Of a stretch of 64,000 bases of DNA, positions 1 to 9,100 are shown one piece after another. The DNA comes from Lachnospiraceae bacterium (lineage in GTDB: Bacteria; Bacillota; Clostridia; Lachnospirales; Lachnospiraceae). The stretch spans positions 1 to 64,000 of the forward strand of contig JAAWEL010000021.1 in NCBI GenBank assembly GCA_022794255.1. Reading direction: 5' to 3'. The position numbers were made by a program, and so were the translations under genes. The notes under the pieces were generated by a model. The model saw nothing but the letters and a program-made list of their open reading frames with translations. It was not told the DNA's origin and ran no database searches. Numbering within the stretch: the first letter of the stretch is position 1; every line of letters starts with the position of its first letter.

Positions 1-315
1 CTTGGCTCGAAGCTGGAGCATATAATCATTACATTTCAGAAAATGAAATACCGCTCTTTGGAAGAGCGGTAGAAGTTGTAGGTTGGCAGTCCATTTTTAT
101 TGTAATCCTTTGTACACTGAAGCAAAAATGCCATTTAGCAATTCACTCATATTTCTGCCCTCATATTTGTTCATTTAGATGTTATTTACAGGTATATATG
201 CAAACTGGCCGTATACTGCTTTCGCTTTAAAGCAAAACTACAGAACGAAGTATCTAAATTGACTTTTTTATTCTCCATGAGTACCCACTCAAAAAATTCA
301 CCCTATCATATATCT

Positions 316-855
316 TTATATATACCATTCTATCATAATCTTTCCACCGCCGTCTACTACAACCTTATCAATACAGTCCACAATTTCACTGAGCGGAATA
401 TCTTTGCTGTTGGCAGAAAGGAGCTTGTGGAATCTGGCATATTGCTTTTCATAGACAACTTTGTCCTCTGTGGCTTGAATAAGAGCCTTTTTTGCCTGAT
501 TTGCAATATCTTGTACTACGCGGAATTCTTCTTTACTGATTTCTCCCCGCACATACTGTTCATAGTGTTCCATTGCATTGATCCAAGCTGTTGTCTTGCA
601 CTGTGCAAGATCAGCAATTTGTCCTGTGTACTCTTGAATCTTCTGCTTATATACTGAATTTGTAATATAATGTTCGTTCACATAGTCTTTCAACTGATGG
701 TATATCGTATTAAAAACATCCTCCTCTCGGGCATACATCCCAATACATTTGTCTGCTCCCAGGCGGTTCTTGACGATGCAGGTGAAAAAGTGCCAATCGG
801 CGTGACCTGTGCCGCGCTTACGCTGCATCTTTCCGCCGCAGCACCCACAGATCAC
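316..855 (-). pseudogene. C-terminal fragment (zinc ribbon + coiled coil) of a large serine recombinase, GTG start overlapping the stop of the upstream fragment
   Basis: Protein (V/M)ICGCCGGKMQRKRGTGHADWHFFTC.. is the recombinase zinc-ribbon; it continues the domain order of the upstream fragment in the -1 frame. Confidence 0.8.
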
Positions 856-1820
856 CTTGCTTTCAGAATGTTGTCTGTCGACTGCCCCTGCGGAACTACA
901 TTGTATGCCTTGGTCTGGAATGCCTTTTGAATGGCATCGAATGTAATGGAATCGACCAATGGTTCATGAGTGGCCTCCACTACCCGCTTTTCCTTCCCTT
1001 GTACCAGTATCCCTGTGTATGTGCGATTGGTAAGGATGTACTTCACGGACCTGCTGTTCCAACTGCCATTGCCATCGTTAAAATTGCCATTTAAACCTTG
1101 AGCCCTGGCGTACTGGATCGGTGTAGGGATGCCTCGCTCATTCAAATACCGGACAATCCCAGTCATACCAGTGCCACCCGCTGCCATCTCAAAAATCTTC
1201 CTAACGATAATAGCAGCTATCGGATCAGGAACAAGCTGACTGGGATTCTCTTTGGATTTTTGATAACCGAATGGAGCCCTTGGCCCAATAAATTCTCCGT
1301 GTTGTGCTTTCATGTCTAAAATAACCTCAACTTTCTTTTTTGTTTCAAAAGATACTTGTTCATTGAACAAATTGATGAGCGGTATACGTGTCCTGGATTG
1401 GATATATGCAAATTTATCTCTGTTGGTTATGCCATCGGTGGTATCAAACTGATCGTTGATAGATACAAATCGGACACTTTCGCGCGGAAAAAACATTTCA
1501 AGGTAATAGCCCACAGTAATATAGTCCCGTCCTAAACGAGAAATATCTTTTACAACAATGCAATCAATCTTACCCTTTTGTATGTCTTGAAGCATCTTTT
1601 GAAATGCCAGACGGTCAAACTGTTTTCCACTGAATCCATTGTCGATATAGTAACGCATAATAGGGATTTTGTGTTGGCGTCCCCATTCTTCAATCAAAAG
1701 CCTCTGATTTTCTACAGACCCGTGGGGATCTCTATTTAGAACAGATAATCGGATATAGCCTACAGTATCTTTACTGATTGGAAGAGTCAATTCAGGATAC
1801 TTTCTGCTTTTTCGTGCCAT
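852..1820 (-). pseudogene. N-terminal catalytic + recombinase domains of a large serine recombinase, truncated at NILKAR*
   Basis: GYIRLSVLNRD catalytic serine region, VVKDISRLGRDYITVGYYLE; ends right before the zinc ribbon, which is in another frame. Confidence 0.82.
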
Positions 1821-1893
1821 GATAACACCCTCCTTTATACAAAAAGGGCTATGGCGCAAACCATAGGCCCCTGAAGGGATTATATCATGTTCT

Positions 1894-2073
1894 GTTTTCC
1901 ACTTCCACGAGCTTAGCCATACTTATGCATCCAGACTGTTGATGAATGGAGTGGAAATCAGTGTAGTAAGTAAATTATTAGGACATGATGACATTAATAC
2001 CACCTATTCTAAATACATTCATGTACTGAACAGCCAGCTTGATTTGAGAATGAAAGAATTTAAAAGGATTTAG
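1894..2073 (+). pseudogene. 3' remnant of a tyrosine recombinase/integrase
   Basis: Manual translation: VFHFHELSHTYASRLLMNGVEISVVSKLLGHDDINTTYSKYIHVLNSQLDLRMKEFKRI*. LLGH..TTYSKYIHV is the C-terminal box of phage-type integrases. No 5' portion present. Confidence 0.8.
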
Positions 2074-2088
2074 CTTAAATACTATGTC

Positions 2089-2130
2089 ATATGGGTATAC
2101 CCATATAAAGTACCCATATCGTACCCATAT
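2089..2130. repeat. 18-bp palindrome ATATGGGTATACCCATAT plus two further direct copies of TACCCATAT
   Basis: Copies at 2089-2097 (inverted), 2098-2106, 2111-2119, 2122-2130. Confidence 0.85.
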
Positions 2131-2140
2131 GGAACAAGCA

Positions 2141-2180
2141 AAAACCAGAAGAAACCAGAAAAAATCAGTAGAATCCAGGA
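2141..2180. repeat. Four degenerate 10-bp phased repeats (aaaaccagaa/gaaaccagaa/aaaatcagta/gaatccagga)
   Basis: Direct reading of sequence, exact 10-bp period. Confidence 0.7.
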
Positions 2181-2270
2181 AGTCTGTCATCCTTGGAAAT
2201 CACCTGAAAACGGCTGAAATATAAGAAAAACCGCCATCCTTCAACCATTCCCCCAAAGGCAACAAAAAAA

Positions 2271-2342
2271 TGCGTCTGAGAGGAATCGAACCTCCGCACA
2301 TGGCTCCGGAGGCCATTGCTCTATCCACTGAGCTACAGACGC
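2271..2342 (-). tRNA. tRNA-Arg, anticodon CCG
   Basis: Reverse complement GCGTCTGTAGCTCAGTGGATAGAGCAATGGCCTCCGGAGCCATGTGCGGAGGTTCGATTCCTCTCAGACGCA; cloverleaf with GCGTCTG/CAGACGC acceptor, loop CTCCGGA. Confidence 0.95.
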
Positions 2343-2489
2343 ATCTCTTTCATTATACACGATTTTTTTAGAATTGCAAGAGGAAGTTTATTGATTTTCC
2401 AATTATATTTTGTTATGATAAGTAGCAGTTCATTTTGTCTGAATTGTTTTTTATGACTGAGCGCAAGCATATTTCGGGAGGGAATTGGA

Positions 2490-3470
2490 ATGAGGAAAAA
2501 CTCGCAGAGACCGCGGGGAAAGAAGATAAGCCAGGATCAGAAAAAGATGCTGCATGTGATGACACTTCCGCTGATTGTTGTTATACTGATTATTATTATA
2601 TTGATTGCTGAGCGGGGAGAGAAGGAGGAGGTATTGCCGGATCCTCCTACAGCGGCAACTATGGAGCCGGGGATGACAGCACCAGCTGCCGGGGCCTTAG
2701 AGGAAATGGGGGAGCGTCTGCCGGAGGAGCCGGGAGATGAACCGGATGAGACACAGCCGGAGGAGACAGAGCGCGAGACAGAACCAGGGGAGCAGGACGC
2801 CTTTGCTACCGAGCGTTTTCGCAGAGATGGGGAACCGGAGGTGCTGGCGCTGATGGAGTCCTATTTTCGGGCAAGGGAGCTGGCGGACGCTGAGGCTATG
2901 AACCAGATTTATGGGATTGGAGAGGTGTCATCTCAGGCGCTAGAGGAGCAAAGCGCCCGTATGCGGAACAACTCCAAGTATGTTCAGGGATTTGAGAATA
3001 TTGTGACCTATGTGATGGACGGAGAAAATGCCAATTCCTGGTTGGTGTATGCCGTTGCGGATATTAATTTTTATTCTTCCAAAACCAGGGCGCCGATGAT
3101 TTTGTGGTGCTATGTGACTGTGGATGGAGAGGGAAATTACCATATTGTAGACAACCGGCAGCTTTCTCCCAAGGCCCTGCAGTTGGTCAATGAGGCCAGC
3201 CGCTCAGAGGAAGTGCGCAAACTGGCAGCAGATGTGAACCGGAGGCTCAAGGAGGCACTGAACTCAGACGAGAATTTAAACCATGTCTATGGCGTATTGC
3301 GGGATGGCTCTCCTGTCTGGGAGGGAACTGGTGAGACGGAGCCGGAGGTTTTGATTGTGGGAGAAGAAAGTGAAGCATATGCAACAGAGGAAAGTACTGG
3401 TGCTTTGGAAGAAGGAGCAGAGGCTCCTCAGACCAGTGAGGCCGTAGAGACAGAGGGGGAAGGCAGGTGA
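2490..3470 (+). CDS. Hypothetical single-TM, Glu/Pro-rich membrane-anchored protein
   Basis: Basic N-terminus, one hydrophobic segment ([16 protein letters not shown]), acidic low-complexity linker, globular domain; ends just upstream of queA. Confidence 0.7.
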   Translation: MRKNSQRPRGKKISQDQKKMLHVMTLPLIVVILIIIILIAERGEKEEVLPDPPTAATMEPGMTAPAAGALEEMGERLPEEPGDEPDETQPEETERETEPGEQDAFATERFRRDGEPEVLALMESYFRARELADAEAMNQIYGIGEVSSQALEEQSARMRNNSKYVQGFENIVTYVMDGENANSWLVYAVADINFYSSKTRAPMILWCYVTVDGEGNYHIVDNRQLSPKALQLVNEASRSEEVRKLAADVNRRLKEALNSDENLNHVYGVLRDGSPVWEGTGETEPEVLIVGEESEAYATEESTGALEEGAEAPQTSEAVETEGEGR

Positions 3471-3475
3471 GCACC

Positions 3476-4516
3476 ATGAATGTGAAGGATTTCTACTTTG
3501 ACCTCCCCCAGGATCTGATTGCCCAGGACCCCTTGGAGGACCGGTCCTCATCCCGGCTTCTGGTGATGGACAAGAATACTGGTGAGATAGCACACAGGAC
3601 CTTTCGGGATATTACGGATTATCTAAAACCGGGAGACTGTCTGGTGATCAATAACACAAAGGTGATTCCGGCCCGGCTTTTTGGGGTGAAGGAGGATACT
3701 GGCGCCAGGATTGAGGTTTTACTGTTAAAGCGAAAGGAAGAGGATATCTGGGAAACTCTTGTTAAGCCAGGAAAGAAATGCAGGCCAGGGGCAAAGCTGG
3801 TGTTTGGAGAAGGTTTGCTACGGGGAACTGTGCTGGATGTGGTGGAGGAGGGAAACCGGAGGATTCGTTTCCACTATGATGGGATTTTTGAGGAGGTGCT
3901 GGATAAACTGGGACAGATGCCTCTCCCGCCCTATATCACCCATGAGCTGAAGGATAAGAACCGGTATCAGACGGTCTATGCAAAGAATGACGGTTCTGCG
4001 GCAGCCCCCACGGCGGGACTGCATTTTACGGAGGAGCTGCTGGAACAGATTCGGGATATGGGGGTGGAGATTGCCCATGTGACCTTGCATGTCGGCCTGG
4101 GAACCTTTCGCCCGGTGAAGGTGGAAAATGTGTTAGATCACCATATGCACTCGGAATTTTATATGGTGGAGGAGAAAGAGGCAGAGAAGATCAACCGGGC
4201 AAAAGCTACCGGTGGAAGGATTGTCTGTGTGGGTACTACCAGCTGCCGGACTCTGGAGTCAGCTACAGGGGAGGACGGTATTTTAAAGGCAGGGAGCGGA
4301 TGGACGGATATTTTTATCTATCCGGGATACAAATTTAAAATATTAGACAGCCTGATTACCAATTTCCATTTGCCAGAGTCCACTCTGGTGATGCTGGTAT
4401 CGGCCTTGGCAGGCAGGGAGCATGTACTTCATGCCTATGAGGAGGCGATCTGTGAAAAATACCGGTTTTTCAGCTTTGGCGATGCCTGTTTCTTCGGAGA
4501 TCTGGGGAGAGAATAG
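3476..4516 (+). CDS. queA: S-adenosylmethionine:tRNA ribosyltransferase-isomerase
   Basis: [53 protein letters not shown]. Confidence 0.95.
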   Translation: MNVKDFYFDLPQDLIAQDPLEDRSSSRLLVMDKNTGEIAHRTFRDITDYLKPGDCLVINNTKVIPARLFGVKEDTGARIEVLLLKRKEEDIWETLVKPGKKCRPGAKLVFGEGLLRGTVLDVVEEGNRRIRFHYDGIFEEVLDKLGQMPLPPYITHELKDKNRYQTVYAKNDGSAAAPTAGLHFTEELLEQIRDMGVEIAHVTLHVGLGTFRPVKVENVLDHHMHSEFYMVEEKEAEKINRAKATGGRIVCVGTTSCRTLESATGEDGILKAGSGWTDIFIYPGYKFKILDSLITNFHLPESTLVMLVSALAGREHVLHAYEEAICEKYRFFSFGDACFFGDLGRE

Positions 4517-4518
4517 TC

Positions 4519-5256
4519 ATGGAATCCATTCGTTTGAATAAATATTTAAGTGAACAGGGAGTGTGTTCCCGCAGAGAAGCAGACCGGCTGATTCAGTCCG
4601 GGGCTGTTACCATTGACGGAAGGATTGCCCGGATGGGAGAGAAGATAACCGGGCAGGAGGAGATCTGCTGTGAGGGGAAGCTGGTAGAAAAAGCTTTGGA
4701 CGGGAAGAAAACAGAGCCGGTGGTTTTGGCAGTCAATAAGCCCCGGGGAGTGGTCTGCACAACCTCAGACAAGGACCGGGCACCCAATGTGGTGGAGTTA
4801 GTGGGATACCCGACTCGGATATATCCGGTGGGAAGGCTGGACAAGGATTCGGAGGGACTGCTTTTGATGACCAATCAGGGCGAGCTGGCAAATCAGATCA
4901 TCCATGCAGGAAATCTTCATGAAAAGGAATATTTAGTGACAGTGGATCGCCCCTTTAACCGGACTTTTATCCGCCAGCTGCAGAGTGGGGTGGAGATAAA
5001 GGAACTAGGAGAGATCACCCGGCCCTGTAAGGTGAAGCCGGAAGGAGAACGGACCTTTCGGATCGTGTTGACCCAGGGACTGAACCGGCAGATCCGCCGG
5101 ATGTGTGAGGCCCTGGGATACCGGGTGGTTTTTCTGAAGCGTGTCCGTATTATGAATATCTGTCTGGGAAAGCTAAAACCAGGGAGCTTTCGCAAGGTGT
5201 CCCGCGAGGAGCTGGATGAGCTGCAGAGTCAGCTGGAGAAAAACCGCAGGAAGTGA
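4519..5256 (+). CDS. rluF: 23S rRNA pseudouridine synthase, RluF/RsuA family
   Basis: S4 domain RLNKYLSEQGVCSRREADRLI; GRLDKDSEGLLLMT; GLNRQIRRMCEALGY; RIMNICLG. Confidence 0.85.
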   Translation: MESIRLNKYLSEQGVCSRREADRLIQSGAVTIDGRIARMGEKITGQEEICCEGKLVEKALDGKKTEPVVLAVNKPRGVVCTTSDKDRAPNVVELVGYPTRIYPVGRLDKDSEGLLLMTNQGELANQIIHAGNLHEKEYLVTVDRPFNRTFIRQLQSGVEIKELGEITRPCKVKPEGERTFRIVLTQGLNRQIRRMCEALGYRVVFLKRVRIMNICLGKLKPGSFRKVSREELDELQSQLEKNRRK

Positions 5257-5380
5257 AAATGCGGGCAGGGCAGTTTTAAAAGATTGGGCAATTGTGAAGG
5301 CGCAGTCAGAGCATGGGAGCCTGGATAAAGCAGCAGGCTCAGGAGAGATTCGATTGCAGGAAATAGCAGGAGTGTGGAAA

Positions 5381-7366
5381 ATGGCTGGGTATAATGAGGA
5401 AAAAATAAAACGAATGAAAGATTTGACGGCGATTCTTTTGCCGGCAGCCAGGGCTTACTACCAGGAAAGCCGGGAGCTTATGAGCAATCGGGAATATGAC
5501 CAGCTGTATGATGAGCTTTTGAAGCTGGAGGAAGACACCGGGGTGGTTCTGGCGGGAAGTCCTACTCAGCAGGTAGGATATGAGGTGTTAAGTGAGCTTC
5601 CCAAAGAAGCCCATGAAACGCCTATGCTGTCGCTGGATAAGACCAAGGAGGTGGAGACCCTGCAGGAATGGCTGGGAGAGCAGGAGGGACTTTTGTCTTG
5701 GAAGCTGGACGGACTGACCATTGTGCTGACTTATGAAGGGGGGAAGCTTATAAAGGCTGTCACCCGGGGAAACGGGGAGATTGGGGAGGTGATCACCAAT
5801 AATGCCCGGGTATTTGCCAATATGCCTCTGCAAATTGCTTATGAGGGACAGCTGATTCTCAGAGGAGAGGCTGTGATCTCCTACTCTGAATTTGAGAAAA
5901 TCAATCAGGAGATTGAGGATGTGGATGCCCGTTATAAGAACCCAAGAAATCTTTGCAGCGGTTCGGTGCGGCAGCTTAACAATGAGATCACAGCCCAGAG
6001 AAATGTCTGTTTTGAGGCATTTATGCTGGTGAAGGCCGATGGGATTGACTTTAAAAATTCCCGAAGAGAGCAGTTTGAATGGTTGCGCAGCCAGGGCTTT
6101 GATGTGGTGGAATATCAGTCTGTCACAAGTATGACCCTGCCTCAGGCTGTGGCTGCTTTTTCCGAAAAGGTGCAGTCCTGCGATTTGCCCTCTGACGGTT
6201 TGGTGCTTTTGATGGATGATATTGCTTATGGGGAGTCCTTAGGCCGCACGGCCAAATTTCCCCGCAATTCCATTGCTTTTAAGTGGGCGGATGAGATTCG
6301 GGAAACCAGGCTTAAGGAGATTGAGTGGAGTGCATCCAGAACCGGCCTTATTAATCCGGTGGCCATCTTTGATCCGGTGGAGTTAGAGGGAACCACCGTC
6401 AGCCGGGCAAGTGTTCACAACATCAGTATTATGGAGGCCTTAAGGCTGGGGGAGGGGGACACCATCACGGTTTACAAGGCCAACATGATCATCCCCCAGA
6501 TCGCGGAGAATCTTACCGGCAGCGGGACGGTAAAGATTCCCGACTCTTGTCCGGTGTGCGGCGGACAGACTGAGATCCGTCAGGTAAATGACGTCCGCTC
6601 TTTGTACTGCACCAACCCGGACTGTCAGGCCAAAAAGATAAAGAGCTTTACCCTTTTGGTGAGCAGAGATGCTTTGAATATTGAAGGATTGTCGGAAGCC
6701 ACCCTGGAAAAATTCATAGCGGCAGGCTTTATCCATGAGTATGCGGATATTTTCCATCTGGACCGCCATCAGGAAACGATTATCCAGATGGAGGGCTTCG
6801 GGCAGAAATCCTATGACAACCTGATAGCAGCCACAGAGACGGCGTCCCATACCACTCTGCCCCGGCTGATTTATGGTCTGGGAATCACAGGAATCGGCCT
6901 TGCCAATGCAAAGATGCTCTGTCGCACATTTCACTCTGACTTTTCTGCCATGCGAAAGGCGCAGAAGGAGGAACTGACGGAGGTGGATGGGATCGGAGAG
7001 GTTTTGGCAGAGGGGTGGAACCGTTATTTCTCCTCAGAGAAAAATAACCGTCAGGTAGATGATCTTTTGGCAGAACTGACCATTGAGCAGGAGCCGGAGA
7101 GCCAGGAAGAGGAGGTATTTGCCGGCAAGGTTTTTGTCATCACTGGTTCGGTGGAACATTTTGCCAACCGGAAGGCCCTGCAGGCGGAGATTGAGAAGCG
7201 CGGGGGAAAGGCCACAAGCTCAGTCACAGCCAAGACTAACTATCTGATCAACAATGATGTCACATCCAATTCTTCAAAAAATAAAAAGGCTAAAGAACTG
7301 GGAATCCCGATTATTTCCGAACTGGATTTCCTGAGTATGCTGGGAGGGGACGACAATGCCGATTAA
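5381..7366 (+). CDS. ligA: NAD-dependent DNA ligase
   Basis: KLDG motif (SWKLDGLTIV), Zn finger CPVCGG...CTNPDCQAK, HhH, C-terminal BRCT. The ORF opens at 5216 but the start at 5381 avoids overlap with rluF. Confidence 0.92.
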   Translation: MAGYNEEKIKRMKDLTAILLPAARAYYQESRELMSNREYDQLYDELLKLEEDTGVVLAGSPTQQVGYEVLSELPKEAHETPMLSLDKTKEVETLQEWLGEQEGLLSWKLDGLTIVLTYEGGKLIKAVTRGNGEIGEVITNNARVFANMPLQIAYEGQLILRGEAVISYSEFEKINQEIEDVDARYKNPRNLCSGSVRQLNNEITAQRNVCFEAFMLVKADGIDFKNSRREQFEWLRSQGFDVVEYQSVTSMTLPQAVAAFSEKVQSCDLPSDGLVLLMDDIAYGESLGRTAKFPRNSIAFKWADEIRETRLKEIEWSASRTGLINPVAIFDPVELEGTTVSRASVHNISIMEALRLGEGDTITVYKANMIIPQIAENLTGSGTVKIPDSCPVCGGQTEIRQVNDVRSLYCTNPDCQAKKIKSFTLLVSRDALNIEGLSEATLEKFIAAGFIHEYADIFHLDRHQETIIQMEGFGQKSYDNLIAATETASHTTLPRLIYGLGITGIGLANAKMLCRTFHSDFSAMRKAQKEELTEVDGIGEVLAEGWNRYFSSEKNNRQVDDLLAELTIEQEPESQEEEVFAGKVFVITGSVEHFANRKALQAEIEKRGGKATSSVTAKTNYLINNDVTSNSSKNKKAKELGIPIISELDFLSMLGGDDNAD

Positions 7367-8276
7367 AGTACAAAATGATTTGCCGGCCAGAGTGATTCTT
7401 GAGTCGGAAAATATATTCGTGATGGACGAGAAACGAGCGCTGAGCCAGGATATCCGGCCTTTACAGATTCTGATTCTGAATCTGATGCCCATTAAGGAGG
7501 ACACGGAGACTCAGCTTCTTCGGGCTTTGTCCAACACACCACTGCAGGTGGACTGCACATTTCTTATGTTGTCCACCCACATTTCCAAAAACACCTCAGC
7601 AAGCCATCTGAATAAATTTTATGTGACCTTTGAGGAGATCCGAAGAAAGAAATTTGACGGCATGATTATCACCGGGGCGCCGGTAGAGAATCTGGATTAT
7701 GAGGAAGTTAATTACTGGAAGGAGCTGACAGGGATTATGGAGTGGACCAAAACCCATGTCCATTCCACCTTCTATATCTGCTGGGGAGCTCAGGCAGGGC
7801 TTTATTACCATTATGGGATTCCCAAATACAAGAGGGAGAAAAAGCTGTCTGGCATCTACAACCACAAGGTGCTTCACCACAAGATTCCTCTTGTCCGGGG
7901 GATGGACGATTATGTGATGGCGCCCCATTCCCGGTATACAGAGGTGCATCGCAGGGATATTGAGAAGCATCCGGAGCTGAATATTCTGGCAGAGTCTAAG
8001 GAGGCCGGGGTGTTGCTGGTTATCCGGGAGGACGGCAGCCAGATTTTTGTCCAGGGCCATCCGGAATATGACCGCATGACCTTAAATAATGAGTACCACA
8101 GGGACATTGAAAAAGGACTGTCTCCGGAGGTTCCCTGCAATTATTATGAAAATAATGATCCTTTTGGCAAGCCGGTTTTAAGCTGGCGCAATGTTTGCAA
8201 TACTCTTTATGCCAATTGGCTCAATTATTATGTATATCAGACCACAGACTATATTCTGGATGTGGAGGAAGAGTGA
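7356..8276 (+). CDS. metA: Homoserine O-acyltransferase MetA (Glu111, so probably acetyltransferase)
   Basis: MPIKVQNDLPARVILESENIFVM, ILILNLMPIKEDTETQLLRALSNTPLQV, HPEYDRMTL. Confidence 0.95.
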   Translation: MPIKVQNDLPARVILESENIFVMDEKRALSQDIRPLQILILNLMPIKEDTETQLLRALSNTPLQVDCTFLMLSTHISKNTSASHLNKFYVTFEEIRRKKFDGMIITGAPVENLDYEEVNYWKELTGIMEWTKTHVHSTFYICWGAQAGLYYHYGIPKYKREKKLSGIYNHKVLHHKIPLVRGMDDYVMAPHSRYTEVHRRDIEKHPELNILAESKEAGVLLVIREDGSQIFVQGHPEYDRMTLNNEYHRDIEKGLSPEVPCNYYENNDPFGKPVLSWRNVCNTLYANWLNYYVYQTTDYILDVEEE

Positions 8277-8323
8277 CAGGAAAGCCGGGGTTTGCCGGAT
8301 AAGGGAATCATTTTGCCTGGAAT

Positions 8324-8968
8324 TTAGTAAATCTTCCCTTCTGCGGTCCGGATATCCTTCTGGTTTTCGGCAATGGCCAAAATAGCGGCCTCAATGCCAG
8401 CGGCAATATCTTGGATCCCCAGGCAGGGTGTGGGGGAGGACAGATGGATCACTTGGCTGGGCGCATAGGGAACATGCATAAAGCCGCCCCGAATATGAGG
8501 ATAATGGCTGGCCAGGGTATGGAGGAGTCCGTACATCAGATGGTTGCAGACAAAAGTGCCGGCTGAGTTAGATACACTGGCGGGGATTCCGGCGGCCCGG
8601 ATTTTTTGTACCATTGCCTTAATGGGCAAAGTAGAAAAATAGGCAGGAGCCCCGTCTGGAAAGATCGGGCAGTCAATGGGCTGATTGCCTTCGTTGTCCT
8701 TCATGCGGGCGTCATCTATATTGATGGCAACCCGCTCCGGGGTCAGGTCATACTGACCGCCAGCCTGGCCGATACACAACACGGCATCTGGCTGTTCCTT
8801 TTGGATTGCAGCCTTGACGGTATCAATGGATTTGTAGAATACGGTGGGAACCGCAAGCTTTATGATCTGAATATCACCAATCTGTTGTGGGATTTGCTTG
8901 ATTGATTCCAGTGCCGGATTGACGGACTCTTGGCCAAAGGGGTCAAATGCGGTGAGAAGAATTTTCAT
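8324..8968 (-). CDS. pcp: Pyroglutamyl-peptidase I
   Basis: MKILLTAFDPFGQESVNPA, ERVAINIDDARMKDNEGNQP, SNSAGTFVCNHLMYGLLH. Confidence 0.93.
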   Translation of the reverse strand: MKILLTAFDPFGQESVNPALESIKQIPQQIGDIQIIKLAVPTVFYKSIDTVKAAIQKEQPDAVLCIGQAGGQYDLTPERVAINIDDARMKDNEGNQPIDCPIFPDGAPAYFSTLPIKAMVQKIRAAGIPASVSNSAGTFVCNHLMYGLLHTLASHYPHIRGGFMHVPYAPSQVIHLSSPTPCLGIQDIAAGIEAAILAIAENQKDIRTAEGKIY

Positions 8969-9038
8969 GAACGGACGCCTCCTTTATCTGGATGGATATT
9001 TTATGGGTGTGAAAAGAGCTTTAATTGTTTAGTAAGCA

Positions 9039-9090
9039 GGCGCTTTTGCCAAAGGGATCAACCGATTTTCCCTCTGGTAAAAGCGCCTTT
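9039..9090 (-). terminator. Stem-loop downstream of carB
   Basis: GGCGCTTTTgcCAaaGGG ... CCCtcTGgtAAAAGCGCC; weak T tract. Confidence 0.5.
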
Positions 9091-9100
9091 GCTGTGAAAT

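Noticed and set aside
3-230. Open frame at the window's left edge (WLEAGAYNHYISENEIPLFGRAVEVVGWQSIF...)
   Set aside because: Truncated by the window edge and not attributable to a family; contains a 10-bp hairpin (49-71) but too little context to call.
1978-2190. Minus-strand 70-aa ORF
   Set aside because: Covers the integrase remnant and repeat array on the opposite strand; no recognisable protein features.
5216-5380. N-terminal extension of ligA ORF
   Set aside because: Overlaps the rluF coding region and lacks ligase similarity; start at 5381 preferred.
7250-7360. SAM riboswitch or T-box upstream of metA
   Set aside because: metA overlaps the end of ligA; there is no leader region.
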